A DNA stretch of 64,000 nucleotides from Oerskovia douganii (GTDB taxonomy: Bacteria; Actinomycetota; Actinomycetes; Actinomycetales; Cellulomonadaceae). Shown in pieces: positions 35,283 to 43,474 of this stretch. The notes beneath the pieces were generated by a model. The model saw only the letters and a program-made list of their open reading frames with translations. It did no database searches and was not told where the DNA came from. Each line of letters starts with the position of its first letter. The first letter of the stretch is position 1. The translations under genes were made by a program, and so were the position numbers. The stretch is from contig NZ_JACSPN010000005.1 of NCBI RefSeq assembly GCF_015142735.1, positions 100,083-164,082 of the forward strand. The letters are read 5' to 3'.

Positions 35283-37331
35283 TCACCCGTCCACCCCGGC
35301 GTCGGGGGCGTCGAGGAACGCCTTCATGAGCGGCCCGGCCGTGCCGGACCCGCTGTCGCCCGTCTCGACGAACACCGCGACCGCCAGGTCTCCCTGGATC
35401 GCGATCATCCACGCGTGCGCCAGGCTGCCGTCGCCGTACTGGGCGGTGCCGGTCTTCGCCCCCACCTCGCCGGGCAGGTCGAGGAGCAGCCGGGCGCTGC
35501 CGTCCGTGACGACCGAGCGCATGAGGCTGCGCAGCGTCCCGGCCTCCTCGGGCGTGAGCCCCGACGGCGCCGGGGCCTCGGCCGCGGCGGGCGTGACCTC
35601 GGGGCGGACCAGGACGGGCGAGACCCGCGAGCCCTGGGCCACGCTCGCCGCGAGCGTGGCCATGCCGAGCGGCGAGGCCTCGACCTTGCCCTGGCCGATC
35701 ATCGACGCGGCGTGCTCGGTGCCCTCGGCCGAGGCCGGGACGGACCCGAAGTAGCCGGGCGCCCCGAGGGCCGACTCGACGCCCAGCCCGAGGTCCGCCG
35801 CGGCGTCGTGCAGCGCCTGCTGCGAGACGGCCTCGCGCTGCGCGATCATCGCGGTGTTGCACGAGTTGGCGAAGGCGGTCCGGAACGGCACCTCGCCGAT
35901 CGCGGCCTGCGGGAACCCGGGGACGTTCTGGAACTCACGGCCGTCGACCGTGATGGTCGGCGTGCAGGACACGACCGTCTCCGGGGTCACGCCGGCGCGG
36001 AGCATCGCGAGCGTCGACGCGACCTTGAACGTGGACCCCGGGGCATACTTCCCGGTCGTGGCGGTCGACGTCCCGTCGCCCCCGGGGCCGCTCGCGGCGG
36101 CGAGCACGTCCCCGGTGGAGGGCTGGACCGCGACGATCGCGCTCGCCGACGGGACGCCGGCCAGCACGGCCTCGGCGGCGACCTGCATGTCGGTGCGCAG
36201 GGTCGTGGCGAGCGGTACGCCCGCGACGGGCTCGACCGCGAAGACGTCGGTCACGTCCTCGACCGGGTCGGGAGCACCGTCGAGGTCCAGGTCCTGCCCG
36301 GTGTCCTCCCCCGCGCTGCCGTCGGCGACGACGCTGATCGTGATCCCGGGCGTCCCGCGGAGCTGGACGTCGTACTGGCGCTGGAGCCCCGAGAGGCCGA
36401 TCGTGTCCCCTGCGACGACCTGACCGCCGGACTCCTCGACGGCCTCGGCCGTCGCGTCGCCCACGCGCCCGAGGATGGGCCGGGCGAACGTGCGCGTCGG
36501 GGCGAGGTCGAGCTCGCCGTCGACGACCGACACGCCGTCGATCGCCCGGACGGCCGCGAGGTCGATGCCCGCGGTGTCGTCGGCGCGGACCACGATCGCC
36601 TCGACGAACGCCTTGTCCCCCGCTCCCGCGACCTTCTGCGCGTACGCCTCGACATCGATCCCGACGGCGGCACCCACGGCCCGCGCGACGGCGTCCTGCC
36701 GTGCGGGGTCGAGGTTCATCTTGTCGACGCCGATCCGGTGCACGGGGCGCGGCTCGACGATGGGGGCCCCGTCCGCTCCGAGGATCTGCGCGCGCTCGGC
36801 GCGGACGCGCGTGACGGCCAGCCGGTCGCCGTCCCGGAGGTCCGGCACGAGCACGTCCGGCTCCCACACGACGGCCCACTCCTGGGGTCCGTCGCCGTCC
36901 TGCGGGTCCTGGAGCACCAGGTCGACGGACGTCTCGTAGGCCCACGGCGTGGTGTCGGTGACGTCCCAGGTGTAGGCGAGGGTCGCCGTCGCACGCCTGC
37001 CCTCGTCGTCACCCTCGGTCGCGACCTCGACCCCTTCGAGCGTGACCGTGTGGTCGATCGCGGCGAGGGGCTCGAGCACCGCGTCCCGGTGGGCGGGGAC
37101 GTCGATGTTCGCCTGCGAGAAGGCGACCCCGCCGAAGTCGCCGTCGGCGATCGCGGCCGCGAGCTCCTTCGCGGCCGCCTCGGGGCCGGGAGCCTCCTCG
37201 GTGCACGCCGTCAGGGTGAGGGCGAGCACCACCAGCGAGGTCGGTGCGGCCGCGAGCGCCCGCCGTGAACGCGTCGGGCGTCCGGGACGTCGCGCCCCGA
37301 CGCGCCTGCCGACCTGTTGCGTGCGACCCAC
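35283..37331 (-). CDS. Penicillin-binding transpeptidase lipoprotein (class B, MecA_N-type)
   Basis: Peptidoglycan D,D-transpeptidase of 682 residues. The N-terminus is a basic region and lipoprotein signal (LALTLTAC), unusual for class B PBPs, which are normally held by an uncleaved helix. An NTF2-like MecA_N domain (about 55-170) and a PBP dimerisation domain follow. The transpeptidase domain has all three active-site motifs: STFK (in APGSTFKVAS), SCN (ANSCNTA) and KTGT (GAKTGTAQYG). GTG 37331 has GAGGGGGAA upstream. It resembles the Streptomyces/Mycobacterium PbpA/PBP2a-like group with MecA_N domains. It appears monocistronic or paired with the ferredoxin-like gene. Confidence 0.92.
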   Translation of the reverse strand: MGRTQQVGRRVGARRPGRPTRSRRALAAAPTSLVVLALTLTACTEEAPGPEAAAKELAAAIADGDFGGVAFSQANIDVPAHRDAVLEPLAAIDHTVTLEGVEVATEGDDEGRRATATLAYTWDVTDTTPWAYETSVDLVLQDPQDGDGPQEWAVVWEPDVLVPDLRDGDRLAVTRVRAERAQILGADGAPIVEPRPVHRIGVDKMNLDPARQDAVARAVGAAVGIDVEAYAQKVAGAGDKAFVEAIVVRADDTAGIDLAAVRAIDGVSVVDGELDLAPTRTFARPILGRVGDATAEAVEESGGQVVAGDTIGLSGLQRQYDVQLRGTPGITISVVADGSAGEDTGQDLDLDGAPDPVEDVTDVFAVEPVAGVPLATTLRTDMQVAAEAVLAGVPSASAIVAVQPSTGDVLAAASGPGGDGTSTATTGKYAPGSTFKVASTLAMLRAGVTPETVVSCTPTITVDGREFQNVPGFPQAAIGEVPFRTAFANSCNTAMIAQREAVSQQALHDAAADLGLGVESALGAPGYFGSVPASAEGTEHAASMIGQGKVEASPLGMATLAASVAQGSRVSPVLVRPEVTPAAAEAPAPSGLTPEEAGTLRSLMRSVVTDGSARLLLDLPGEVGAKTGTAQYGDGSLAHAWMIAIQGDLAVAVFVETGDSGSGTAGPLMKAFLDAPDAGVDG

Positions 37332-37488
37332 GTGCTTCCCCCTCGGTGCCCTGCGGCAGACGGTCCGCCGACGGCCGGCGGAAGAGTTGACCCGGGCGTC
37401 CTCGCCCGCCTGCGAGGCTAGCCCACGCCCGTGCGGGAGCGCGGCCACGGCTCGCGCATCTCCTCCGGACCGGCACACGTTCTCCGCC

Positions 37489-37536
37489 GGCGCGACCGGC
37501 GGCGCGACCGGCGGCGCGACCGGCGGCGCGACCGAC
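37489..37536. repeat. Four tandem 12-base repeats
   Basis: GGCGCGACCGGC repeats exactly at 37489, 37501 and 37513, and with one change at 37525. It lies in the divergent gap between the PBP and TMEM175-like genes, about 40 bases upstream of the latter's -10 box. Confidence 0.85.
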
Positions 37537-37574
37537 GGCCGGACCTCCGCCGCGCCGGAACGTGTCGGCCTTCC

Positions 37575-37580
37575 TAGAGT
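37575..37580 (+). promoter_or_regulatory. -10 box (TAGAGT) of the TMEM175-like gene
   Basis: TAGAGT lies 24 bases before the ATG at 37605, leaving room for a short leader that contains the AGGAGG ribosome site. No clear -35 was seen. Confidence 0.45.
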
Positions 37581-37604
37581 GGAGGGGCACCGCAGGAGGC
37601 GCCC

Positions 37605-38255
37605 ATGCCGACCATCCGCACGGACCGAGGGCTCGACCGCCTCGTCAACTTCACCGACGCCGCGGTCGCGATCGCGATCACGCTGCTCGTGCTGCCGTTG
37701 GTCGACCTCGTCACGGACGGGGAGGACCGCTCGGTCGCGTCCTTGTTCACGGACAGCGCCGGGACGTTCCTCGCGTTCGCGATCAGCTTCGTCGTGATCG
37801 CGAACTTCTGGGTGGGGCACCACCGGGTCTTCGAGCACCTGCGGGACTACTCGACCGCGATCCTCTGGGCCAACTTCCTGTGGCTCGCGAGCATCGTCCT
37901 CATCCCGTTCACGACCCAGCTCCTGGCCGACGAGGGCACCGACGACCCCGCGGTCAACGCCCTGTACATCGCCGTGATGATCGTGACGACCGGCAGCCTG
38001 GCGCTCGTCGAGTGGCTCGCGGTCCGCGACCCCGAGCTCCAGCGGGCCGAGGTCCGCGGCACGCTCGAGGTCCGGGGGGCGCTCGTCGCGATGCTCCTGC
38101 TGCTCCTGATCCTGGTGCTCGCGGTGGTCACGCCGGGGGTCGGGATGTTCTGGCTCTTCCTGCTCTTCCTGTCCGGCCCCCTGACCCGGCTCGCCGGGCG
38201 CCCCCGCCCCCCCCCCCCCCCCCACGGCGACGGCGGCGCCGACGAGGGCGGGTGA
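37605..38255 (+). CDS. TMEM175/DUF1211 family membrane protein, putative potassium channel
   Basis: A 216-residue membrane protein. The first helix carries the TMEM175-type signature (RLVNFTDAAVAIAITLLVLPLVD), where the canonical F-S-D appears as F-T-D. About six helices are visible, matching one bacterial TMEM175 repeat, which assembles as a tetrameric potassium-leak channel. HHRVFEHLRDYS and WANFLWLASIVLIPF are also typical. The C-terminal tail after the last helix is encoded by a 17-base run of C (38207-38223), giving PPPPP and a short Gly/Asp tail. A change in run length would alter only the tail. AGGAGG precedes ATG 37605. Confidence 0.85.
   Translation: MPTIRTDRGLDRLVNFTDAAVAIAITLLVLPLVDLVTDGEDRSVASLFTDSAGTFLAFAISFVVIANFWVGHHRVFEHLRDYSTAILWANFLWLASIVLIPFTTQLLADEGTDDPAVNALYIAVMIVTTGSLALVEWLAVRDPELQRAEVRGTLEVRGALVAMLLLLLILVLAVVTPGVGMFWLFLLFLSGPLTRLAGRPRPPPPPHGDGGADEGG
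38207..38223. repeat. 17-base poly-C tract in the 3' end of the TMEM175-like gene
   Basis: Seventeen consecutive C on the plus strand, preceded by CCCCCG. It is inside coding sequence, 11 codons before the stop. Tracts of this length slip readily in replication and are also error-prone in sequencing. Confidence 0.95.
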
Positions 38256-38294
38256 GGGGCGAGGGGTACGCGGGAGTGCGGGCGCGAGGCGCCG

Positions 38295-39506
38295 TCAGCC
38301 GTCCTGGGCCGCGGGGGCCGACCGTGCGGCCTCGCCCATGCGACGGACGGCCTCCGTCAGGATCTCCTGGCTGGTCGCCAGGTTCAGGCGCACGTGCCCG
38401 TCGCCGCCGGGCCCGAAGTGCCGGCCGTCGTTGAGGGCGACCTTGGCCCGGTCGAGGAAGAACCGGTAGGGGTCGTCCGCGACGGAGGACGCGTCGAGCC
38501 AGGCGAGGTAGGTGCCCGGCGCGGGCTGGTAGCGGACCTCCGGCAGGTGTTCCTCGAGGAGGTCTGCCAGCAGCAGCTTGTTGCGACGGACACCGCGCAG
38601 GACCGCGTCGAGCCAGGTCACCCCCTGCGTGAACGCGGCGGCGTGGGCGATCACGGAGACGTGACCGACGCCGTGGACCACTTCCTCGGGGATGCGTCGC
38701 AGGTCGTCGGCCGCCTCGGGACCGCCCACGGCGACGGCGGCCTTGAGGCCCGCGAGGTTCCACGCCTTGGAGGCGGAGAGGACCGCGATGGCGTCCTCGG
38801 CCCCTGCCACGGTCACGATGGGCGTGTACGCGACGCCGGGCGCCGTGAGGGGCGCGTGGATCTCGTCGGACACGATGCGCACGCCGTGGCGGCGCGCGAG
38901 CGCCGCGAGCCCTTCGAGCTCCTCGCGCGTGTGGACCGTGCCGGTCGGGTTGTGCGGGTTGCACAGCAGGTACACCGCGCGGCGACCGCTGCCCGGGCCG
39001 CTCCCGTTGAGCCGGGCGCCGGTCGCGTCGGCGAACGCCGCGTCGAGCGCGTCGAGGTCGAGGCGGAGGTCGGCCGTGAGCGGCGCGGTGACGATGCGAC
39101 GCCCCTCGTTCTGCGTGAACCCGAAGAAGGGCGGGTAGACGGGGGTGCTGACCACGACCGCGTCGCCCGGCCCCGTGAGCACCTTGAGGATCTCCATGAG
39201 CCCGAGCATCACGTCGGGCACCATGCGCGTGGCGGCCGGGTCGAACGCCCAGTCCCAGCGTCGCTTCGCGAACGCGGCGAGCGCCTCGGCGTAGGTGTCG
39301 CCGTAGTCGTACCCGGTGTCCCCCGACCGCATCGCCTCGGTCACGGCCTCGACCACGGGCGGCGCGAGCTCGACGTCCATCTCGGCCACCCACAGGGGGA
39401 GCACGTCGGGCGCGTAGGCGCGCCACTTGAGGCTGGTCCGACGGCGGAGCGCGTCCGGGGTGAGGGCGTCGAGGGGGTTGTCGGTCGCGAAGGGGGAGGT
39501 CGTCAC
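38295..39506 (-). CDS. MalY/PatB family PLP-dependent C-S lyase (aminotransferase class I/II fold)
   Basis: A 403-residue fold-type I PLP enzyme. LPLWVAEMDVELAPPVVEAV and GYDYGDTYAEALAAFAKRRW at the N-terminus are the MalY/PatB cystathionine beta-lyase signature. The cofactor aspartate is in RIVSDEIHAPL, the PLP lysine in SASKAWNLAGLK, and the carboxylate-binding arginine near HVRLNLAT. Members cleave cystathionine or cysteine conjugates; E. coli MalY also acts as a transcription modulator. GTG 39506 lies 7 bases after TAGGCT, so the mRNA is probably leaderless. No methionine genes are adjacent. Confidence 0.92.
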   Translation of the reverse strand: MTTSPFATDNPLDALTPDALRRRTSLKWRAYAPDVLPLWVAEMDVELAPPVVEAVTEAMRSGDTGYDYGDTYAEALAAFAKRRWDWAFDPAATRMVPDVMLGLMEILKVLTGPGDAVVVSTPVYPPFFGFTQNEGRRIVTAPLTADLRLDLDALDAAFADATGARLNGSGPGSGRRAVYLLCNPHNPTGTVHTREELEGLAALARRHGVRIVSDEIHAPLTAPGVAYTPIVTVAGAEDAIAVLSASKAWNLAGLKAAVAVGGPEAADDLRRIPEEVVHGVGHVSVIAHAAAFTQGVTWLDAVLRGVRRNKLLLADLLEEHLPEVRYQPAPGTYLAWLDASSVADDPYRFFLDRAKVALNDGRHFGPGGDGHVRLNLATSQEILTEAVRRMGEAARSAPAAQDG

Positions 39507-39513
39507 GGGATCG

Positions 39514-39519
39514 AGCCTA
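39514..39519 (-). promoter_or_regulatory. -10 box (TAGGCT) for leaderless malY/patB-type mRNA
   Basis: TAGGCT on the minus strand, 7 bases before GTG 39506. It is identical to the box in front of the Lrp-type gene (7382). Confidence 0.5.
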
Positions 39520-39607
39520 CGACGCGAGCGTCGTGGCGGCCGGTGCCGGGCGGTCCCGCCGTGCTGACCGCCCGCCCGAGGGCCTCGCCGGTGACCGGTC
39601 GGACCGC

Positions 39608-39613
39608 TAGGTT
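39608..39613 (+). promoter_or_regulatory. -10 box (TAGGTT) for a leaderless small-protein mRNA
   Basis: TAGGTT followed by 6 bases and ATG 39620. Its presence supports the reality of the short gene. Confidence 0.45.
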
Positions 39614-39619
39614 GTCCGG

Positions 39620-39814
39620 ATGGAACTCGTGTCGGGTCTGATCTTCTTGTACTACACCGTGGTCGCCGCCGTGGCCGTCCTCGTGATCTGGGCGCTGGTG
39701 CTCACGATCCGGCTCCTGCGGAGCGTGCTCGCCGAGCGTGGTGCCCGCGAGGTGGCGGCCCGCGTGTCGGCGCCGGCCCGCGGCCCGCTCGACGAGCAGC
39801 CGCTCGACCGGTAG
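39620..39814 (+). CDS. Small single-span membrane protein, hypothetical
   Basis: A 64-residue protein of unknown function. One strongly hydrophobic helix spans about residues 5-32 (LIFLYYTVVAAVAVLVIWALV). A basic/amphipathic stretch (RLLRSVLAERGAREVAARV) and a short polar tail follow. A TAGGTT -10 box ends 6 bases before the ATG, a spacing repeated at other leaderless genes in this window, which argues for expression. It is divergent from the C-S lyase gene and convergent with the DedA gene 13 bases away. Confidence 0.6.
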   Translation: MELVSGLIFLYYTVVAAVAVLVIWALVLTIRLLRSVLAERGAREVAARVSAPARGPLDEQPLDR

Positions 39815-39827
39815 GGCTCCGGACCCG

Positions 39828-40664
39828 TCAGTCGACCGAGGGCCTGGCCGACACCCCGGACCGCTCGAACACTCCCTTGGGCAGCGCGAGCGTCGTCGTG
39901 GGGGTCTTGGTCCGCTCGGTGGCACCCTCGCCGGGGGCCGGCTCGCCGTCGTCGGGCAGGGCGGGGCGGGCGCGACGACCGTGCGCCGGGGGTGCGCCCG
40001 CGAGCACCGTCCGGGCGACCCGATGGACCACGAACGCGACCACGGCGAGCGCCACGGCCCCGATCACGAACTTCTGCAGCACGCCCGCGTACTCCTCGAC
40101 CAGGTGCCAGCTCTCGCCCAGCACGTACCCCGCGGCCACGAAGATGCTGTTCCAGATGAGGCTGCCCGCGGTCGTCAGGAGCACGAACTTGGGCAGCGGC
40201 ATCCGGTCCACCCCGGCGGGCAGCGAGATGAGGCTGCGGAAGATCGGGATCATGCGGCCGAAGAACACCGCCATGCTGCCGTGCTTGTGGAACCAGGCCT
40301 CGGTGCGGTCGACGTCCTCGAGCTTGACGAGCGGCAGCCAGCCGATGATCCGGCGCGTGCGCTCGCGCCCGACCATCGCCCCCACGTAGTACAGCGCGAT
40401 CGCGCCCACGAGCGACCCGATGGTCGTCGCGAGGATCGCGGCGAAGACGTTGAAGCTGCCGCGGCTCGCCGTGAAGCCCGCGAGCGGCAGGATGACCTCG
40501 CTCGGCAGCGGGGGGAACAGGTTCTCGAGCGCGATCGCGAGGCCCGCGCCGAACACGCCGAGCGTCTCCATGAGCGACACGGCCCAGCCCGCGACTCCCC
40601 CCAGGTCGGGATCGCTCGAGGCGGCCACGTTCACGAGGTCGACAGGGAGGTTCACGAAGGGCAT
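39828..40664 (-). CDS. DedA family membrane protein
   Basis: A 278-residue integral membrane protein of the DedA/SNARE-associated family. These proteins are linked to undecaprenyl-phosphate or phospholipid recycling and membrane homeostasis. Family motifs are present: ENLFPPLPSEVILPLAGF near residue 48, then GSLVGAIALYYVGAMVGRER, and FFGRMIPIFRSLISLPAG around residue 140. A polar tail of about 60 residues follows the last helix. Although it follows the polyamine-type operon on the same strand, TAGTGT ends 7 bases before its ATG, suggesting an independent leaderless promoter. Confidence 0.92.
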   Translation of the reverse strand: MPFVNLPVDLVNVAASSDPDLGGVAGWAVSLMETLGVFGAGLAIALENLFPPLPSEVILPLAGFTASRGSFNVFAAILATTIGSLVGAIALYYVGAMVGRERTRRIIGWLPLVKLEDVDRTEAWFHKHGSMAVFFGRMIPIFRSLISLPAGVDRMPLPKFVLLTTAGSLIWNSIFVAAGYVLGESWHLVEEYAGVLQKFVIGAVALAVVAFVVHRVARTVLAGAPPAHGRRARPALPDDGEPAPGEGATERTKTPTTTLALPKGVFERSGVSARPSVD

Positions 40665-40671
40665 GGAGCAG

Positions 40672-40677
40672 ACACTA
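40672..40677 (-). promoter_or_regulatory. -10 box (TAGTGT) for leaderless dedA mRNA
   Basis: TAGTGT on the minus strand, 7 bases before ATG 40664, separating dedA transcription from the speE-type gene that ends 118 bases upstream. Confidence 0.5.
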
Positions 40678-40794
40678 TGCGCCCGAGGCCGGACATTTCG
40701 ACCTCAGGTGGGTCTCCCCCGGGCACCTTCACGTGCTGTTCACGCGCCGCGCGACCGGTCTCCCGGAGCGCACCCGTCCGACGGGCTCCGGGCG

Positions 40795-42450
40795 TCAGTA
40801 CCGCCAGCGGGACATGTCCTGCTGGTAGGTCCGGTAGACCACGGGCGACAGCAGCGTCGAGGGCTTCATGTCGACCTCGGGGCCGGGGTGGTCGCCCGCG
40901 AGCGTCGCGGTCGCCCGCAGGGAGTCGAGCGTGTGGAAGCGCAGCCCCACCGGGAGGGGCGTGGCGCCGAAGAGGCGCGCTCCGCCGTCGGGCAGGCCCA
41001 CCGCTCCGTCCTCCCCCGGGGCCGGGGGGAGCGACAGCACGAAGCCCCACTCCCCGAACGAGGGGACGTTGACCGACAGCGGCACCACGGTCCGGCCCGG
41101 CGAGCCCGCGCGCACCGTCGCCGCGACCTGCCAGAACGCGTTCGGGGTGAAGTACGACGACGTCGCCTGCGTCGCGTACACGCCCCCGGGCCGCAGGTGG
41201 TTCGCGACCATGGCGTAGAACTCGGTCGAGTAGAGCTTGGCGATGCGCTCGTTCGACGGGTCGACGAGGTCGATCAGGACCGCGTCGAACGTCTCGTCCG
41301 TGCTGTCCACGAAGCGGAACGCATCGGTGTTGACGACCCGTACGCGCGGGTCGTCGAACGCGTGCTCGTTGAGGCCGCTCACGAGACGGTTGGTCCGTGC
41401 GAGCTCGGTCACCGCCGGGTCGAGGTCCACGACCGTGACCTCCCGGACGCCCGGGTAGCGCAGGACCTCGCGCGCGAGCAGCCCGTCCCCTCCCCCGAGG
41501 ATCGCGACCGACGCGGGCGCCGCGACCGACGTGAGCGCCGCGTGCGCGAGGGTCTCGTGGTACCTCGCCTCGTCGAGCGAGGAGAACTGGAGCTGGTCGC
41601 TCAGGTAGAGCCGGACGTCGTCACCGAAGCTCGTGAGCACGAGCTTCTGGTAGGCCGTCGACTCGTAGTGGAGCACCGGGTCCTGGTAGAGGCGCGTGTT
41701 GATCGCGCCCTCGATCGCGCTCGACGCCGCGAAGCACACGACCAGGAACGTGACCGTCGCCCAGCTGAACCACGTCCAGCGCGTGCGACGGCCCATGCGC
41801 CGCAGCATGAACACCGCGACCAGCACGTTGAGCAGCGCGACCGCGTACGCGGTCCGCAGGAGCCCCAGGTACGGCAGCATGACGAACGGGAACAGCAGCG
41901 AGGCCGCGAGCGCCCCGAAGTAGTCGACGGCGAGGACCTTCGACAGCAGCCCGACCGACTCGTCGCGCCCGTGCTCCTTGAGCAGCGCCACGAGCAGCGG
42001 GATCTCGACACCGATCCCCACGCCCAGCGCGAGCGAGAGCAGCACGAAGACGAGCCAGTACACCTCGGTCAGGCTGAACGCCGCGTACAGGATGAGGACC
42101 GAGCTGCCGCCCAGCAGGGCGAGCGCGACCTCGTTGCGCACGAAGTTCAGGCCCGGGTTCGTGGCCAGGCGCGTCGCGAGCAGCGACCCGATCCCCATGC
42201 CGAACAGCGTGAGGCCCGTCGCGACGGAGAACGCGACGACCGAGTCGCCGAACAGGTAGGACGCGGCCGTGCCGAGGATCAGCTCGTAGATGATCCCGCC
42301 GACCGCGACGAGCAGCGCGGCCGCGAACACGGTCGGCCGGTCCATTGCGCGGCCGGGGTGCGGCACGTCGGACGTCCCGGGCGACGCCGACGACGACGGG
42401 CCCGACGGCGTCGCGCCCGCGGCGGCGGCCGCGCTCACGTCCTGGCTCAC
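40795..42450 (-). CDS. Membrane-fused polyamine aminopropyltransferase (spermidine synthase-like)
   Basis: A 551-residue fusion. Residues about 45-255 form seven or so transmembrane helices. The C-terminal half is a class I methyltransferase-fold spermidine synthase domain with VAILGGGDGLLAREVLRY, the acidic VVDLDPAV, VNTDAFRF and the catalytic-loop stretch AVLIDLVDPSNE. It would transfer aminopropyl groups from decarboxylated S-adenosylmethionine to an amine near the membrane. The AdoMet decarboxylase gene three genes upstream fits this. The start is uncertain: GTG at 42450 and 42438 both lie in a 12-base duplication, and ATG 42347 is a third choice. The gene begins 9 bases after DUF350. Confidence 0.88.
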   Translation of the reverse strand: MSQDVSAAAAAGATPSGPSSSASPGTSDVPHPGRAMDRPTVFAAALLVAVGGIIYELILGTAASYLFGDSVVAFSVATGLTLFGMGIGSLLATRLATNPGLNFVRNEVALALLGGSSVLILYAAFSLTEVYWLVFVLLSLALGVGIGVEIPLLVALLKEHGRDESVGLLSKVLAVDYFGALAASLLFPFVMLPYLGLLRTAYAVALLNVLVAVFMLRRMGRRTRWTWFSWATVTFLVVCFAASSAIEGAINTRLYQDPVLHYESTAYQKLVLTSFGDDVRLYLSDQLQFSSLDEARYHETLAHAALTSVAAPASVAILGGGDGLLAREVLRYPGVREVTVVDLDPAVTELARTNRLVSGLNEHAFDDPRVRVVNTDAFRFVDSTDETFDAVLIDLVDPSNERIAKLYSTEFYAMVANHLRPGGVYATQATSSYFTPNAFWQVAATVRAGSPGRTVVPLSVNVPSFGEWGFVLSLPPAPGEDGAVGLPDGGARLFGATPLPVGLRFHTLDSLRATATLAGDHPGPEVDMKPSTLLSPVVYRTYQQDMSRWRY

Positions 42451-42458
42451 GTCCTGGC

Positions 42459-42680
42459 TCAGGAGAGGATCGTCCCCGCGATGATGATGCCGATCGCGAC
42501 GGCGAGCCCGGCGATCATGATCCCGAACGCGGTGTTGTGCTCGTCGACCAGCTCGCGGTGCAGGTTGAGCTTGAAGAGGTAGTTGACGACGACGATCGTC
42601 AGGACCAGCAGGACGATGCCCAGCACCGAGTAGACGATCGTGGACAGGAAGGCGTCGAGGCGCAGCTCGGCGAGGCTCAT
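42459..42680 (-). CDS. DUF350 small membrane protein
   Basis: A 73-residue protein with two hydrophobic helices (about 13-37 and 52-73) joined by a polar loop containing HRELVDEHNTAFGIMIAG. This is the DUF350 (YjfL-like) pattern. In E. coli yjfL lies in an operon with the PspA-like yjfJ and a spermidine-synthase-like gene. Its function is unknown. ATG 42680 has a GGAG site. It lies between the DUF4178 gene (56-base gap) and the membrane-fused spermidine synthase gene (8-base gap). Confidence 0.88.
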   Translation of the reverse strand: MSLAELRLDAFLSTIVYSVLGIVLLVLTIVVVNYLFKLNLHRELVDEHNTAFGIMIAGLAVAIGIIIAGTILS

Positions 42681-42736
42681 GATGGCTCCAGGGTGTGGTG
42701 GGGGCGGACTCGGTGGGGTCGTGCGCGGGGCGCCGG

Positions 42737-43474
42737 CTACTTGCCGAGGCCTCCGCCACCGCCGCCGTAGACCGAACGGCGGTAGCAGGTGTCGTTCTCG
42801 GTCTGGACGGGGGCGCCGCTCGCGTCGTACCGCTGCTCGACCGTGCGGGGCGTGCAGTCGTCGTCACGGTCGTCGTCGCACGCGGAGAAGAGGCCGATGC
42901 CCGCGACCATGACGAGCACGAACGCGACGACGGGGTTGGCCTTGACCCGTCGCGGTGCGATCCGCCTGCCGAAGTGGGCCTTCTGGCCCGCGACGTCCAG
43001 GACCGTGCCCTGGTACAGGTCGATGACGCGGTCGTCGAACTTCTCGAGCGAGAGCACCGTGTCCTGGGTGCGCAGCTCGGCGTAGGCGACGCGCTGCCCC
43101 ACGGTCAGGTCGTAGGTGAACGACCCGTCGAGCGACGCGATGGTCCCGACGCCGGCCTCCGAGACCTTGGCGCGGTGCTTCTTCCCGGCGACCGTGACGG
43201 TCACGATCTGCCCTGCGCGCATCCTCGTGGGGTCGAGGGCCTCCTCGGACTCGACGGGGCGGTAGAGCGTGACGTCCCGGGTGTGGTGGTCGTACTCGAC
43301 CCAGAGGTCGAGGTTCTCGTACCCCAGGACCTCCCACTCCTCCCAGTGGTAGGTCACGCCGTCGGCGGGGTCCTTCTCGCCGTAGACGACGACGCCCTGC
43401 GGCAGCGAGCGCCACGGTGGCGCTCCGATCAGGTGCTTGCCGAGCGTCATGCGGGCCTTGGGCCGTGGCGCCAT
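42737..43474 (-). CDS. DUF4178 domain-containing membrane-anchored protein
   Basis: A 245-residue protein. The DUF4178 region (about 10-185) is beta-rich with conserved blocks such as YHWEEWEVLGYENLDLWVEYDHHTRDVTLYRPV and, in a second half, DLTVGQRVAYAELRT. A single helix (VVAFVLVMVAGIGLFSA, about 190-207) anchors it, with an acidic, cysteine-bearing outer tail ending in a Gly-rich stretch (YGGGGGGLGK). DUF4178 genes are often found beside DUF350 and spermidine synthase genes; no mechanism is known. ATG 43474 overlaps the AdoMet decarboxylase stop by one base (TGATG). Confidence 0.85.
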   Translation of the reverse strand: MAPRPKARMTLGKHLIGAPPWRSLPQGVVVYGEKDPADGVTYHWEEWEVLGYENLDLWVEYDHHTRDVTLYRPVESEEALDPTRMRAGQIVTVTVAGKKHRAKVSEAGVGTIASLDGSFTYDLTVGQRVAYAELRTQDTVLSLEKFDDRVIDLYQGTVLDVAGQKAHFGRRIAPRRVKANPVVAFVLVMVAGIGLFSACDDDRDDDCTPRTVEQRYDASGAPVQTENDTCYRRSVYGGGGGGLGK

